DNA of 64,000 nucleotides from NCBI GenBank assembly GCA_018806985.1, contig JADANN010000400.1, positions 558,001-622,000 of the forward strand, in the 5' to 3' direction. Under the pieces are notes generated by a model. That model had not been told where the DNA came from. It made no database searches and was given only the letters and a program-made list of their open reading frames with translations. The stretch is from Angiostrongylus vasorum (Eukaryota; Nematoda; Chromadorea; Rhabditida; Metastrongylidae). The translations under genes were made by a program, and so were the position numbers. Below, piece after piece: positions 10,864 through 23,892 of this stretch; positions within the stretch are counted from its first letter, which is position 1; each line of letters starts with the position of its first letter.

Positions 10864-13800
10864 TCTATCGAGCTGACAAAGTCATAATCAGTAATTCTTT
10901 ATCTTCTTTTATTTTATACGGTTTAGCTTCCCGAGAGCCTTCGTCATTAACTAGCTTTGTGCAAAATGTCGTTGGTTGTTCTAGAAATCCATCTTCGTCA
11001 TATTTCACCATCTGATCATGAAGCGAACTATTCTTGTTGAGTAGAAATAATACAGAAAAAAGCTCATAACGATGATCGCTTTGATTTTCGGTCATTTCAC
11101 CTATCACCTATTATTTATTTTTTTTCCAGTTAATTGTTTTGAAGCTGTTATTTTACTCATGCTTTGCTATTTTGGATTCGCTAAAAGCGTTGTGCGTGGA
11201 TCTGCCGCAACTAATGTCTTCAAGTGGTCATTTTCGATGCTAGCGGGTGCTTATCTTCAAGGTCCTCATCTTCTTAGCCTTGGTTGATGGAACTGCCTTT
11301 CTGTGCCACCACCGTAGAGGATTCTGAATACTTGACGTATTGTTGATATTGCAAGCCGTTTCCAAAGCTCCAAGTTCAATCCTTGCCAAAATTTGCTGAA
11401 ATCTGCTTTCTTTCCATTTTCGCCTTAATAATTTTTTTTAAACATGAATTGAAATTAAAAAATGTCGAAGTGCAAATGTAGAGAGAAAACTGTGCTTTAT
11501 AGGAGTTCGTGAAGTGATGATATACAAGCCTTATTCAAAAAGACAGTGGCTAAAGTTTGCATGGAGAACAGTGTTTTTTAGTTCCCAGGATCGACTTTCT
11601 ATTAACCTCGGCATTGGAATATGAATGCGTCGTTTTCTTGTTCAGCAATCGCGAGGTTGTTAAACAGCATACATTTACTTTCCATAGAAAAACACAATAC
11701 AATATGTTTTATTGTATGAGTGTTTTTTAGCCTGGCAGTATTCTCCGCTGGATATGTTTTATGAAGACGACACATCGGATAACGAAGAAAATGGATAATT
11801 CATTTATTAACTGTTACATTTTGCAATATGAGAGTTTCTGACTTTCTCTTGGCAATATAATCCTGCATCTCTGAATTCTCCTTGGCTAATTTATGTTTGA
11901 TTAAGGCTAATGGGATGAAAGCTAAAGAAAGCAGGAATTCGGACTGTTAATTTGCACTAACTGGGATAGAAATGCAAAACAAACCTGACATTATCAAAGT
12001 TCCATTCGGTTAAAGAACCTATAAATATTGTAGAGTACAACGTAGGAGAGCTTCGATTATGAAGAGTCGAAGTTGACTCGTTCTCATCGACGATGACCAC
12101 TTGAAAGCATTGGTTGAGTTGAAATTCGCACATACTACGATTTGAGAGCTTGTGAGGGAAATAGGCATAACTGGAACGATAGTTTCTGATCACCTCAACC
12201 CGACTATGAAGTAAACAAAGTAAATAACACCTCATGAATTAGTCTCAAAGTGAAAAATCTCGTCACCATACAAATTTCCTCTGGTCGTTTTTTTATGCAA
12301 GTGAGTCAAATGTGTATTTTTTCAAGCACGAGAAATGTGCATTCTATGGGGCAACCGAACCGGCAAGATTTTGTACGTGGTTGGACAGCTGTGGTGTTTT
12401 GACACACTTTTTCAAACCAAATCTGCATCAGAAGTAACAAGTGATCCTTTCTTAGTTTCCGTCTACTTCAACTTTCGATATCGCATTAAAGTCTTTATAA
12501 TAGAGATCAACTATCAATAAATCGGGAATTTGCACTTGTAATCATTAACTTTCTGGACGACAATCAATAGCAGATTTTGCTGTACGTCAAGATAAAACTT
12601 CATGTTTCACATCTGGTGTACCAGAAGTCGAACGAGTTGTTTAAGAAACTTGGTCTAGTCCGCCTTACTCAACAAGCTTTTCACCACCGAGGTCCCTCGC
12701 ATGGAGAGTATACACGGGTAGTTTATAAACACAAATGTATGCTATGTATACAAATATACAAATATATATTTATAGTGCAAATGGGTAGTGGTTACAAATG
12801 TGATGAAAAAAGGCACAATTCACCCAAATGATTTGGATTTGTGGAGTACCCAGTGAACATGTTGCCACGAGTCTTATCACTTTGAACTATCTCTTCTGTC
12901 ATGCTTATCATCGTCTTGCTCAATAATGTTGATGATTACGGTTCCACTTTAGAATATATAGAATTCTCGATGAATAGCTGACGAAAAAATGGGAGGAAAA
13001 TGTCATGCTTGGGCTAATTCTATAGAGAGGTTGCTGAATGAACTTCTTCTGAGCTTTTCCCTTTTCATTCTCACATTTCATGATCACTCTGAAGGTACGA
13101 TAGCTATTGATTTCATATCTTGTCGTTTTTCCTATGTCTCACATATAATTTCCACTTGAACTGCTTCAATAGTTCCACATTCAATGCTGAAAAAAGTGCA
13201 CTGACTGAATGTCTACGTATATTATGCTTAAATAAGAATTCAGAGCAAATTAGGCAAAAATTTAAAAAAAGGTAGCACATTTTTTTTGTTGAATGGATTT
13301 CAAATGCTCTCGGAAGATGATATCTACGGATGTGCTGCACTAATAAAGCAATATATTCGTCGGGACATATCATTCCCAACTCGCAGCTTAGTAGTCTTGA
13401 CTTGTCTCGGGACGATGTTCATCTGGTTTCATCTTGTCCTATCAAAACCATAAATCTTTCCTTGTTTGGGATACGGTAGCGGCTTTGAAAAAAACATAGT
13501 CAGAGTTTTTTTTACAATAAAGTCTTCTTTATCCCATCCTATTTTTTCATGATTGAAAATGCCGCCAAACTCCTCTTTGAATGTCTTGTTCAACTTGTGT
13601 GAGTGCTTTCGTTTCTTTCTTTTTTTCTCCATCTATTGACGAAACTTCGGGCGCCTTTTTGGTGCCACCAAGAATCGCGATGATGGAATGGGTCTTTGAG
13701 CACCTCACTCTTCCACATTCCTTTTATCCAGGAACATTCGAGCATATTAGGTTAGTGCTGATAACAGCGGTAACTTGGATGGATTATTAAATGCGCACAA

Positions 13801-16800
13801 ATTAGCCCAGACGCATTTTTCAACTTGTTCAGTTTTTTTTTAACACGTTGGAACCATAGTTCATTCAGGAAACAATGATTATTGAACTGATAAAACTTAA
13901 GATTGTGTGTAATTGTAACAGTATCTACTAGATATTGGAAAAATATACTTTTACAGCAGAAAAAACCATATCATTCACTTTAAAATCAAAATATGAAAAA
14001 CTAAGACTTTTAAGACAAGACTCGAGTTTTTACTCGATCGTCACCAACAACTGCTGTTGTTCTTCTGAGTTTAAAACGAAAGGACTGAAAGAGTTTGTAA
14101 CGAAATCTGAGTGGTAAAAGTAGAGAAGATGGCTACCACAAACTTGTTTTTGGGGCTATAAAGATAGCTTATCGAAGCCGATGAACTTCTCTATAAAAAA
14201 GTGCTAGTGAATTTCCTGACTTAGATGTATTGAATTTTCTCTCTGTTTTCACTTCGGCTCACAAAAGGTTTATCGTCCCTCATAAAAGTTTTTTTTACCA
14301 TATCTGATTTTGACCGATAATACTTCCATCCACCAGATGTGAAGTACGGGCTTATCACATAGCCATGCAGGCGTGCCAGATTTAGAATCCAAATCTCCAA
14401 ATTCTTCAGTGAATTATCAGCTTGAATTAAAGCCAGCACATTTCAACGGAATTCGTTGACATTTTCTGATATACGTAGCCTTATCTATACTGTAGTACTA
14501 CGTCGACCTTGTATTCTTCGCCTAATATTGAACTAACATGCCATTTAAAAGAAGGAAATCGCGAAAGTCCCCTTTGTCATAGCTGTTTAGGAAGAAATAA
14601 AGTAAGTGGATATCCGAAATATGTCAAATGGAGTTAGAAATTTCAAAATTTGGTTTGCAGTAGAAGCTGTGCCAGTTAGCCAGGTTCTTTTCATCTCTTG
14701 AACTTATTGTGCTGCATATCAAGCACGTCTTTGAATATTCTATGTGGACTGAAGCGTGACTCATTCCTCGCATTTTACTCTATTCTTAAGGGTTTAAAGC
14801 ATAAAAAATTTTATGTGCACCCTCCACAAGATGTGTTATATCAGCCACGAGTAACCACATAGATATTTCTTCACGAGGTTCTCATGGGAACCAGTCGCGT
14901 GTAGTTCCTTATTCCGTTCGGTTCTCACGACATGGTAGTTTTAAGGATACGATAAGTGCGTAATTTAATTGATGTACTAGAATATGACATTTTAAAAAGC
15001 TCCAAATTTCGGAGTAACGTTAAATACTGAGTTGTTCGTGGCCCTGCAGGAATACGTCATCGTAGAATGCGATGATTGTTCGTGGCGACGAACAACGTCG
15101 CATTGATAATGCTACGATGAAATATAATCCCTATAATCCCTATAATCCTGAGACATTTGCAAAACTTGGACCGCCATGGGAATATAATAGGCAGCAGACA
15201 AAAGGTTAAACAGTTACGATAAATCACTTTCCGATTTTGCTATTCAGTTGTGATCAAAAGCTTGTGCATACGCCCTTGAGACGGTTATAGCAGTAGGAAA
15301 TTACTTTTTATATAGGAGGCATTAATTTTATTTAAGAGGCCTGCAGCGTCTCATAAAGTAGTGTTGGCAAAAGGCAACGCTCAAGACGAGGGGCAGAGAA
15401 GACGGTCATAACCTGCAAAACTGCAGTTTTTTCTGCTGATATGACGTTTCGTGAGACAATCAAGTGGTCTTGTCTTTTACGGATTCATTCTATCTGAGTA
15501 GATTGTAGTCCATCTACAGTCTTTGAAAAATTGCAAGAAATTCGGTGCGGATAGATGGACACCTTCGATGGGATAAGTATTAGGTTTCTGGAAGCTAAGG
15601 GGGGATTTTTTACCACTTTGAAATAACTCTGCAGATGCAGCTTGCAACAAATATTTATCGCCGTATTGTTGCTGCATATGTTTCAAGAGTTTTCCTATAG
15701 CTTTTTACAGTATACTGCTCTCTATACACCTGATTTGCAGTGATTTCATAGAGGCTGAAATCATGCTCTTAACCATTTCGCGACCGCGGGTATTCTCATA
15801 TGTTGGTGTCGTCGGTCTTCGTGCTATTGGAGCTAATCCTAATACGCATTAAAATCAAGATGTACGGTCCGAAGCGTAGAGCAGTGTACACATTGAAATT
15901 AAACCGCATAGTTGTGGAAGAGTTCAGCCAAAAAAAATTGCGTAGTTATATAGACACACTGCCGATGAAGACGTTCATAATTCCACCGAAGGATGGAGGA
16001 AACAGTATGCTTCTAAGCGAGTAGTGCGTATATGCACCGAAAAGTTTCGTTACCAAAGAAGATCCGCTTACGTATTTGTCTTCACGAAGAAAGTCATGGG
16101 CCTCTACCATGACCGTTTGAAGTCAATAATCAAGTGAGATCCTCTAAGGACTACTCAAGAGCTTTTGAAAGAGCTTGGAGTTAACGGAACATCTGTTGTT
16201 TGAAGCTGTTTGGAAGATGTCCAAAATTATGAAAAAATTTCAATAAATGATGCATACTTATTGAAAGAAAGGGAAAATAGCCATCGTTGCGAGTTCCCAT
16301 CATTGCGAGTTCAAGTTCCTCCCTTTTTTGTTGCAGAACAAAACCATTTGATTGCATTGCGTGATATGAAATGAAAAACAAATCTGTATGACATTAGACG
16401 ACGCTCGAAGCAGTGGTTGGACTGAGGTGCAGGTCATAAATGCTTTCCAAAGTCGAATTTACAGCAAAGGAAAGTTATGGTAACTTTTTAATAATCTACA
16501 CGTAAAATTATGCGTCACAGCTTTTTGAATCCTAACCAAGCAATCGAAGTAAAAAATAAGCAATGATGCAAGGAAATAAATAAGTACATTGATCCTTTTT
16601 TTGCAAAATCTGCGATGGGCTTATGTCTTTGAAACTTTGCGTAACTACAGCCGTTGCACATCAAACGCTGTAGAAGTTGAAAAAAACTAGGTTCCGATGC
16701 TCTTTTTCCATGGCCATGCAGGATGTTCATTCAATCTCTTGTCAACCGATTACCATTTTCTTCAAGACTCTCCAGAAATACGAGTTTGAGCAATCTTAAA

Positions 16801-18384
16801 TAACCAAATAGCTGAATAGCTGCCAATGTCCCTCTCCAATAATTCGTTGCCTCCAGAAATTCGGAACTGTATGGCCCGAGGTGAATAAACTTGTACCTTG
16901 TTGGAAAAAAAAGCGTTTAGATCGTAATGGCTTCTATGTGGATCCTTAAAATTGTGAATCAGTTGAATATAGAATTTAAATATTTCCATTCCATCACGAT
17001 ATTTTCGTGGTAACCTAATATTGTGTCACGTACGGCACTGTTAAATCTCACGTTGATTTTCTCCCTAAAAGATTGCTTGGAAAGTTTCATTACTGATCAG
17101 TGCGCAATTGCTCAGACTTAGTATCATTCTTGACCAAGTAATTGTTTCAGTTTGGGGAACATCGATTTTCTTGAATAATATTGTCTCCTCATGTGGGACT
17201 GAATGGTGTCATATGGCTTCATACACATCTGACAATTGGTTAGGATTATGCACTTTTCGTTTAAGAGAGAACAAACATGCCATGTGCCAAGTGTATGCAG
17301 ACGTCGTCTGCCTTTTTTGACACGAAGACGCTCTTGTAAGCTCCTTCAAAGTCAACTTGTTTGTTTAAGGGGTTACTAATGTTCTTCCTACAATACCGTA
17401 CATTCTTTATATGTTTTATTCCCCGTAATTTTTTCATTGTATTAGTGGCTTTTATTACTCAGTTGAGTCGCTGTCCTTCACAAGACGTAAAAAATATCCG
17501 AGTTCCAACTCGTTCTGTCTTTGATAATAATCGTCCATGATGATTATCTACTCGGAGTTTGGCGATGTCTGCGAATATCGCTCTGTGTTCCACAATTCGC
17601 TTCGAGCTGTGGATACTTCCAGTTCACGTGAGCGTCCAATTATCTTGTAAGTGGTCACCCAATGAACACTTGCATGTGCTAGGGAGCTGCTTAACGATAG
17701 CTTTAGCTTTAACTCTTCTCGTTACGTGATGTATTAGTCTACGCTCCCATTTCCATGTATGTTCATACCAATTTGACGTGGTGTTTCATTTTTGCATTTC
17801 AGAACACACCAATTAATGTGTTCTTTTTGAAATGCGTAGAATTCTCTACGTAGTTGAGGTGTCAAAGCAAGTCTCAACTGCAAAGCAAAGCGCTAAGAGA
17901 ACTTTTGATTCATATATGTGAGCATGTAGTTTTCATTCTGTCAGTTGATTTTTTGCCTTCTCTGATATCTATGAACATGACTCGCGCTGTTCTTATTCTG
18001 CGCCATCACTACATATTGTTTTCCATGACCATTGAACTTCCTCAGTACACATACGACGTAGTCTCCTTAATCAAAATCGTATTTTTTATTTCTTCTTCAT
18101 CACTCTATGGCTTCTTCACAAACTTGCTAACTTCTTGTGTTATTCAGCTATTTGAAAATCGCCTGGACTTAAGTGATACTTTTCGAAAATGTGGCGATGT
18201 TGACGGGTAGACGAAAGTTTGATGGAAATTGTCAGTCATTATACATGCCCTTCTCATCCCAGTTGAGCCACTCCATTACCGCTTATAATGGTGAATACCT
18301 CGAGCCAAATGGTGTCTCCGTGTTGGACCCCCTTCCATGTGGACATGGTAAGAGTTTAGAAAGCTGTATTAAGATATTATGCGA
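10864..18384. other. Long gene-poor stretch
   Basis: No assignable gene. It contains a fragment of the Penelope-element tail at 11,585-11,660 and a degenerate fold-back repeat piece at 15,125-15,190. It also holds several minus-strand open frames with protein-like composition (11,957-12,235; 14,221-14,439; 15,477-15,686; 16,515-16,730; 16,762-16,989). I could not join these into a gene by splice phase, so they are not called as CDS. Confidence 0.4.
11585..11660 (-). repeat. Fragment of Penelope-related element end
   Basis: Minus strand reads AACAACCTCGCGATTGCTG, a spacer, then CCAATGCCGAGGTTAATAGAA. This is the same ordered end sequence seen at 6,240-6,340, 28,675-28,780 and 61,011-61,100. 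Confidence 0.65.
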
Positions 18385-18500
18385 AATACAACCACAACGA
18401 TGGCGAGATATTTGCAAAACTCCGGACCGCAGGTGTCTGCGATGGGGATAAAGGATAAGGATAAAGCTCCAATATCTCAGCATCGTTGTGGTTGTAATTC
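18385..18500. repeat. Family C repeat fragment (fold-back)
   Basis: Contains GAGATATTTGCAAAACTC and CCGGACCGCAGGTGTCTGCG, then in inverse orientation AATATCTCAGCATCGTTG, followed by CCTGTCGTGAAAAAATC. This is a collapsed copy of the family at 20,543-20,985 and 36,455-36,832. Confidence 0.6.
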
Positions 18501-18568
18501 ACATCAGAGCCTGTCGTGAAAAAATCAAAGCAGGCAGAAATTAAAAAAAAGATTAACATCTAATCATA

Positions 18569-18830
18569 AAAGGATAAAGGATAAAGCTCTCGGCGTTGAT
18601 CAATCCCTGAGGGATGCGCCATGAATTCGACTTCATTAAGTATCGTTGGAGGTGATTGAATGCATATCTGGTCTTTAAAATAGCTCGCGGTAGCCTACCG
18701 ATGTATCGAGTCAGTGCAGCTATCCTCGCAAACAAGTCTGGTACCAATTTGCCGACCCCGGAATGCCGGGATGGAACGCTTGGTGGGCCATGGGCGCCGG
18801 GATCGATTGTCGCAGTGGCGCCTCCCAACA
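18569..18830 (-). repeat. SINE family A, copy 3
   Basis: The plus strand shows the reversed tail (AAAGCTCTCGGCGTTGATCA, CCCTGAGGGATGCGCCATG) and body (GGTACCAATTTGCCGACCCC). It abuts a family C copy at 18,831, so one inserted into the other. Confidence 0.75.
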
Positions 18831-19050
18831 ACTGCGGTGGGGAACGAACGCGATATTACCGTTTCCAGGGTCTAACGCGTTCACCACTACACCAGGCGGC
18901 TCCTTCGTTTCGCTTGTCTCTCAGCTAGTTTTCTATCGATCAGTGCCAACAGCAATCACCCGTCAGCGGAATTGAACTGGGGAACCCACATCGGCATTGA
19001 ATCCAGTTAAGCTGAGGCTGTAGTTGAAATCACAATGTTTACTTTCTATT
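18831..19050. repeat. Family C repeat, partial
   Basis: Contains CGGTGGGGAACGAACGCG, a tRNA-like TTCACCACTACACCAGGCGG (reverse of an A-box-like segment), then ATCACCCGTCAGCGGAATTG and CAGTTAAGCTGAGGCTGTAG. All recur at 20.7-20.9, 36.6-36.8 and 52.2-52.4 kb. Confidence 0.65.
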
Positions 19051-20542
19051 TGCTAACCATGACGTGAAAAATTGTATTAATCAGCAAATAGAAAGTAAAT
19101 ATTGTATTAGGGGTATGTACTAGGGTAGTTCAGTTGTTCTGGAAGCAGTCAGCAAGAGTGTTTCCACTCTTTGCTCGTCATTCTGGCGTTGGTTTCTACT
19201 GGGCCCTTTTTGGCAATTAACGGAGGTGTGGCAAGAGCGTGGTGTAATAATATTCCTATCAACTCAGTTTCGACTTTAATGTGATCACGCAATGTAATCC
19301 CATCTCGGAGTACTGTTCCTTCAGTTTGTTTCGCTTTCTCTAAAGTTCTTGGCATACGATAAAATAATTTTCATACCAAGCTTCTATGGTTCACTCAACA
19401 AGCAAACAAGGGTTTGGTTACGAAAATCTGTTTCCCTGTCGCCCTTCTTAGGACGGGTTAGTTTTGCCTTACGTATTGTAGTAATGAAGGATTGAAGGTG
19501 ACTTGCTGCATAAGTTGCAGGAAATGCGCTTATTTTTGTGCTTCAAATTGAAATTGAAAGCTGAAGCCAACTTTCTTTTTGGCTTCATCCTTTTCCACCA
19601 AAAGAACAGACAGGTAGGGTATATTTGGTTCATCTTCTGAGATTCTAGAACGAATTTCTGGTCTTCGGTCGTGTATGCTTTGACTTCAGAATCACATGGT
19701 TGCACCAATTGTCTTTCTTTTTTTTTGGTTGGGGTTGGGTGGATGGTGGGAGGGGGGACGTCAGTGTTTTTCACGTGGAGAAGGGCGTAATTGGATTCCA
19801 GAAGAAAATGACGGCGTTGTGTAGGTGTCAAAAGGACACCGTCTTTTATTTGTGAAGGTGTGTTTAATATCTGTATGGATCGTAGAGGAATGAGATCTCC
19901 TTGTTCAACAGAGATTTTTTGATTTCAAAAAAAAACAATTATTTACCATGGAAGAGGAAGGCTCTTAACAACTCTGAACCAATAAGAACCACTTCTTGCA
20001 GGCATTCATAACTGTTTTACTTTGTTCTCATCGCCTGGAATATTAAAGATCAATGAATAACAACCGATGACATTGGCTACTTTCTGATCTGAGGAGTCCT
20101 TTTTTGATCCGGTTCCAGTGATGTCCATGAAACCAATGATATCGCTTCTTCCCACCTGTTTTTCTCATTATCCGATGGCGTAGACGGGAATATTAAGAAT
20201 GGTTTGTTGCTAGTTGACCTATCTCTTTTTTTTCTTTGTAGAGTCCTGACCTGACCTTCCAAAACGTTTTAAAATCGTAACTACGCCCAGCATTGTCTCT
20301 TTGAATCATAATGTAACATGCCGCCTTGCGATTATCTATTCGTCAGAATGGCTGCGATTCCTGAGCTTTGATTAGACTTAACTTCAGGATAAAAATGTCT
20401 AGCATTTGCCACAAAACAATTTTATAATCATTCTATTATTTCTCGGCCACCAGAGGTATTCTACATATTTTTTCAATAAACAAATAAGTAAAAGGTCTGT
20501 GGAAGTAAGGCGCCATGCTTATGAAGAATAGTTCAGCAACTT
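19051..20542. other. Intergenic DNA with unassigned minus-strand open frames
   Basis: Minus-strand frames at 20,077-20,262, 19,469-19,831 (120 codons) and 19,149-19,355 look protein-like: charged, with a Pro/Lys-rich stretch near 19,740. I recognise no family, and splice sites are weak. They could be exons of an unknown gene read right to left, but I do not call them. Confidence 0.3.
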
Positions 20543-20985
20543 TTTTGACTTATGATCTACTGCCTACTCTTTTTAGCGGCAGGGTATGCGTTGCGAAATA
20601 TAACTTTAATGATGCTGAGATATTTGCAAAACTCTGGACCGCAGGTGCCTATGGTGGGGAACGAACGCGCTATTTTCCTAGAACTAGAACGAACTAGAGT
20701 AGGCAGTAGATAATAAGTCAAAATTGTGATTATAACTGCAGCCTCAGCTTAACTGGGTTCGTTGCCGATTTGGGCCCCCCCAGATCAATCCCGCTGACGG
20801 GTGATTGCTGATGGCAAAAAGATCAATAGAACTAGCTGAGAGACAGGCGAAACGAAGGACCCGCATGGTGTGGTGGTGAGCGCGCTACTCCCCGGAAAGG
20901 ACAATAGCGCGTTCGTTCCCCACCATAGGCACCTGCGGTCCAGAGTTTTGCAAATATCTCAGCATCATTAAAGTTATATTTCAGC
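20543..20985. repeat. Nested fold-back family C element
   Basis: Two inverted repeats are interleaved. One is an 80-bp perfect inverted repeat (20,595-20,674 with 20,903-20,982), containing GCTGAGATATTTGCAAAACT. The other is a 28-bp pair with one mismatch (20,543-20,570 with 20,696-20,723). The middle holds a tRNA-like CATGGTGTGGTGGTGAGCGC and the family core CAGCTTAACTGGGTTCG. The perfect arms imply recent formation or gene conversion between the arms. Confidence 0.8.
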
Positions 20986-22789
20986 AATTTTTTTTGAAAT
21001 TTGAGTACTTTGTCACAAAATGCTTAATGCGTCCAACTTTTTCTTTTTCGTCGGCCTCCTTTTCAAGGACAACCAATCGTTAAGTTTTTTAACAAGGCTG
21101 AACTGAATACAAGTGATTCCACCTCAATTTTTATGTGACCCATGTATCACTCGCATCATAACTGCGTACTCACGCGCCCATTGTTTAGAGACACCATAGA
21201 TACCTAAATACGAAGACTCGTCTGTGTTACACTATCTTTAAAGTATTCAATAAACCGCTAAGGAAGTAAAGGTATCGAATTAATGCAGCAGGTAACGGGA
21301 AAAAATGTCTGGGTATGAGAAAAACAACTTTCACTAAATTGAGTAATATATTATATATCGCCCCCAATATGTTCAACTGAACTATTGTTGCATGGTTTGC
21401 TCGGTTACCTGAAATAAACCAGATTTCTCACTACAAGAATATTTCCGCAATCCGGTCTTCTGGCTAGAAATATACTCTGCCTCCTTCGTAATGGACGGAT
21501 GAATGTATTTTAAATTATCATTTGTTCATGGTTGTTTTACTGGCAGTTTTTTTTACATCCTAAAACGTCAGGGTAGCACAGAGGTTGTCAAGAACAGCCA
21601 TGGATGAAAGAGCATTCTTAAATCTTTGAACTCGCTGGAATTCGTTTTAAAATTTCGAGTAGAATGCTGCCTTTCGTAACGACAAGCATGCTGAGACATG
21701 AGCAAAACTTCAGTTCAACGAACCGGCGATAACCGTTTCTGGAGACTTAGCTATCATCCACCACACCAACCAAGGCGCTTGCGTTGACTTTCTTCCTTTT
21801 TGCTTCCCTCAGAAAGGCAAAACAAGGGGCGGTCGATTGAATATTCCAAGCTACTTAAAAAAGTCAAATTTCTCAGAGTGATCATCGTTTAAGTTGCCTC
21901 TTATGGCCACTGCTTTAATTATTTGGGTAACATAAGGTTGAAGAGACGAAATTGAATGAAATAGATACTAAACCTTGTTTAGGGAGCAGCAATATAGGTC
22001 CCGGAGCAAAGCAGTTTCAAAAATCGCTTTTTCACTGTCCGTCTGAAAATCGTTAGTTTTTTAAGTAATAATTCTGTGTGAGATGAGTGAGTACTTTGTC
22101 TGGCAAAGAATACGAAAAAAAGGTATCTCTGTAAGAAAACCAAAGAAATTTAAACATACTGTTCTCGGCCTTCTGGAACTTTGGAACAATTTTGAAATAA
22201 CATTTCTTTTCAAGATAACTACAGGAGATTTGCCGACTCCAAAAACTCCATAATGAAACCTTAACTTTTTAAGAATCAGAGACGAAAATGTTTCAGTTTT
22301 TAACCGAACTCTCTGCTTTAACGAACAATTTCGGTGTTAGAATTATCGAAAAAAACCTCACCGCCTGTGTTCCCCCCTGTCCCCTCAGGGACGTAATTAC
22401 CCTCAAATGGAAGCTGAAATGATGGCAGTTATTTTGTCCTCTGACTTTGTCAGAGCTAATCAGTTTTCAGAGTTAATATCCACCTTCTAATCTTTATCTC
22501 AATCTTTAGGTTTTATGAACAAAGTAAGGGCACTATCTTTAGTACCTTATATGTAATGTTCTTCTTGTGAAAGGGAATAAGCTTTGGTAAAGTGAGGAAT
22601 TATCTCTTCATTCTTCGGTATTTCTTGTGCTTCTGCAGTTTTCTTAAAGCAAGTTTTTGTATATTATTATGCATGTGTAACACAAATAACAGTAGTAGTA
22701 GAAAGTCGGTTGTGGAAATCACTACAAAAAAACTGGTAATCTTATGGAATATTTCTTTCGTTAGATTATCACGTTTGTAAGTTAGCAAG
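20986..22789. other. Intergenic DNA, nothing recognised
   Basis: No gene or repeat family copy that I can support. Near 22,690-22,720 a short GTAGTAGAAAGTCGGTTGTG resembles the Penelope-element tail. Confidence 0.4.
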
Positions 22790-23090
22790 GAGGAGAGGGA
22801 AAGCGGAGTGATTAGTGGTGCAGTCTATCAGGAAGGAAGGCCTGGTTCGACTCCCTACCCAATGGTCTCCCACAGTTCAAGCGGGAATGCCTTAGCTCGG
22901 CTCTCTACGAGATCGCAATGAGACTCCACTCGACGAGCATTTCACGACGTCCTTAAGGCGATCAAAACCTTTCACGCAACAGCTGACCTTACAGGTGCAT
23001 CCAAAACAGTTTTGGATGAATGGAGAGAGACAATGAATGGAATGGTAGAAGTGTTGGGATCCGCAGAACATGTGATGACGTCCTACATAA
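22790..23090 (+). repeat. tRNA-derived SINE, family B, copy 1
   Basis: The head has an A-box-like AGCGGAGTGATTAGTGG and a perfect B box GGTTCGACTCC (22,844-22,854). The body has ACTCGACGAGCATT, and the tail has GTGTTGGGATCCGCAGAACA. The 146-codon minus ORF over it (22,892-23,332) is an artefact of the repeat. Confidence 0.7.
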
Positions 23091-23734
23091 AAAATTTCGA
23101 GCAACATTTCTGTTAGCCGTCGATGCCGTCTTTTCCAAGCTTTTCGTCTGCTGCCGAAAATTCTGTTATAAATGCACAGTAAATCGAAAAAAATTCTTCG
23201 GCTAAACTTCTTTGTCATTCGAACAGTGCTCCACTGACCCAGCAAAGTGAGAGGGAGGGGCGGCGAAAGCGCTGAAAATGCGTATTTAACCACGAAATTG
23301 TGAAATTCTACTGACGCGTCGTGGCACGCCAAAACCGTGCGAAAATTATGTACTTTGATCTACGCGCCGCGAAATAACTTTGCAAAAACTCAGAAAACGC
23401 GGGATTGAGCGCGGAAAACGTGGCGGTGGTGCGGTGCGGCACTCAGAGTGAGTTACGGTAACGCGCGCGTGCGGAGATCGTACAATTTGGTCTACGCATC
23501 GAAAATGCTGCAAAAGTCGTCCGCAAGCCTAGAAACTCAACGCATATAACGATGCAGCCTAAACTGAGCCTCGCAGCCGAAGAGATATGGTAACGCGAGC
23601 ACTGCTCGAATGGCAGCAATGAGGCATCCCGACTTGGCAGTGGCCTTCTATACAGCGCGGCTATTGATCCATTGTAATCCAATATGATCTACTGATATGA
23701 TCTTACGGTAGCAATACAGCCTACGATAGTCGGT
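23091..23734. other. GC-rich patch upstream of the ZFPL1-like gene
   Basis: From about 23,330 to 23,480 the base composition rises sharply (GCGGTGGTGCGGTGCGGC, ACGCGCGCGTGCGG). A loose direct repeat is present (TTTGATCTACGCGCCG and TTTGGTCTACGCATCG). It may be a repeat or a promoter-proximal region. No promoter element is diagnostic. Confidence 0.35.
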
Positions 23735-23737
23735 GTT

Positions 23738-23865
23738 GTATATATTATGTATTATACATGTTATATATTGTATATATTACATATATTGTATATATTACAT
23801 ACATTGTATATGTTACATATATTGTATATATTAGATATACTATAAATGTATTGTATCTATATGTT
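23738..23865. repeat. AT-only minisatellite, ~18-bp period
   Basis: About four to six imperfect copies of TATATTGTATATATTACA lie directly upstream of the ZFPL1-like coding region. The run is TATA-rich and may affect transcription start choice, but that is inference. Confidence 0.8.
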
Positions 23866-23892
23866 TAAATACCCAAGTTTGAGACCTGAGTG

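Noticed and set aside
13581..13750. Plus segment with protein-like peptide (VPPRIAMMEWVFEHL) ending at a GTTAGT donor
   Set aside because: No acceptor AG exists at a plausible distance upstream and no family is recognised, so it is left uncalled.
22892..23332. 146-codon minus ORF
   Set aside because: It overlies the family B SINE at 22,790-23,090, has no domain and is cysteine/arginine-rich by chance.
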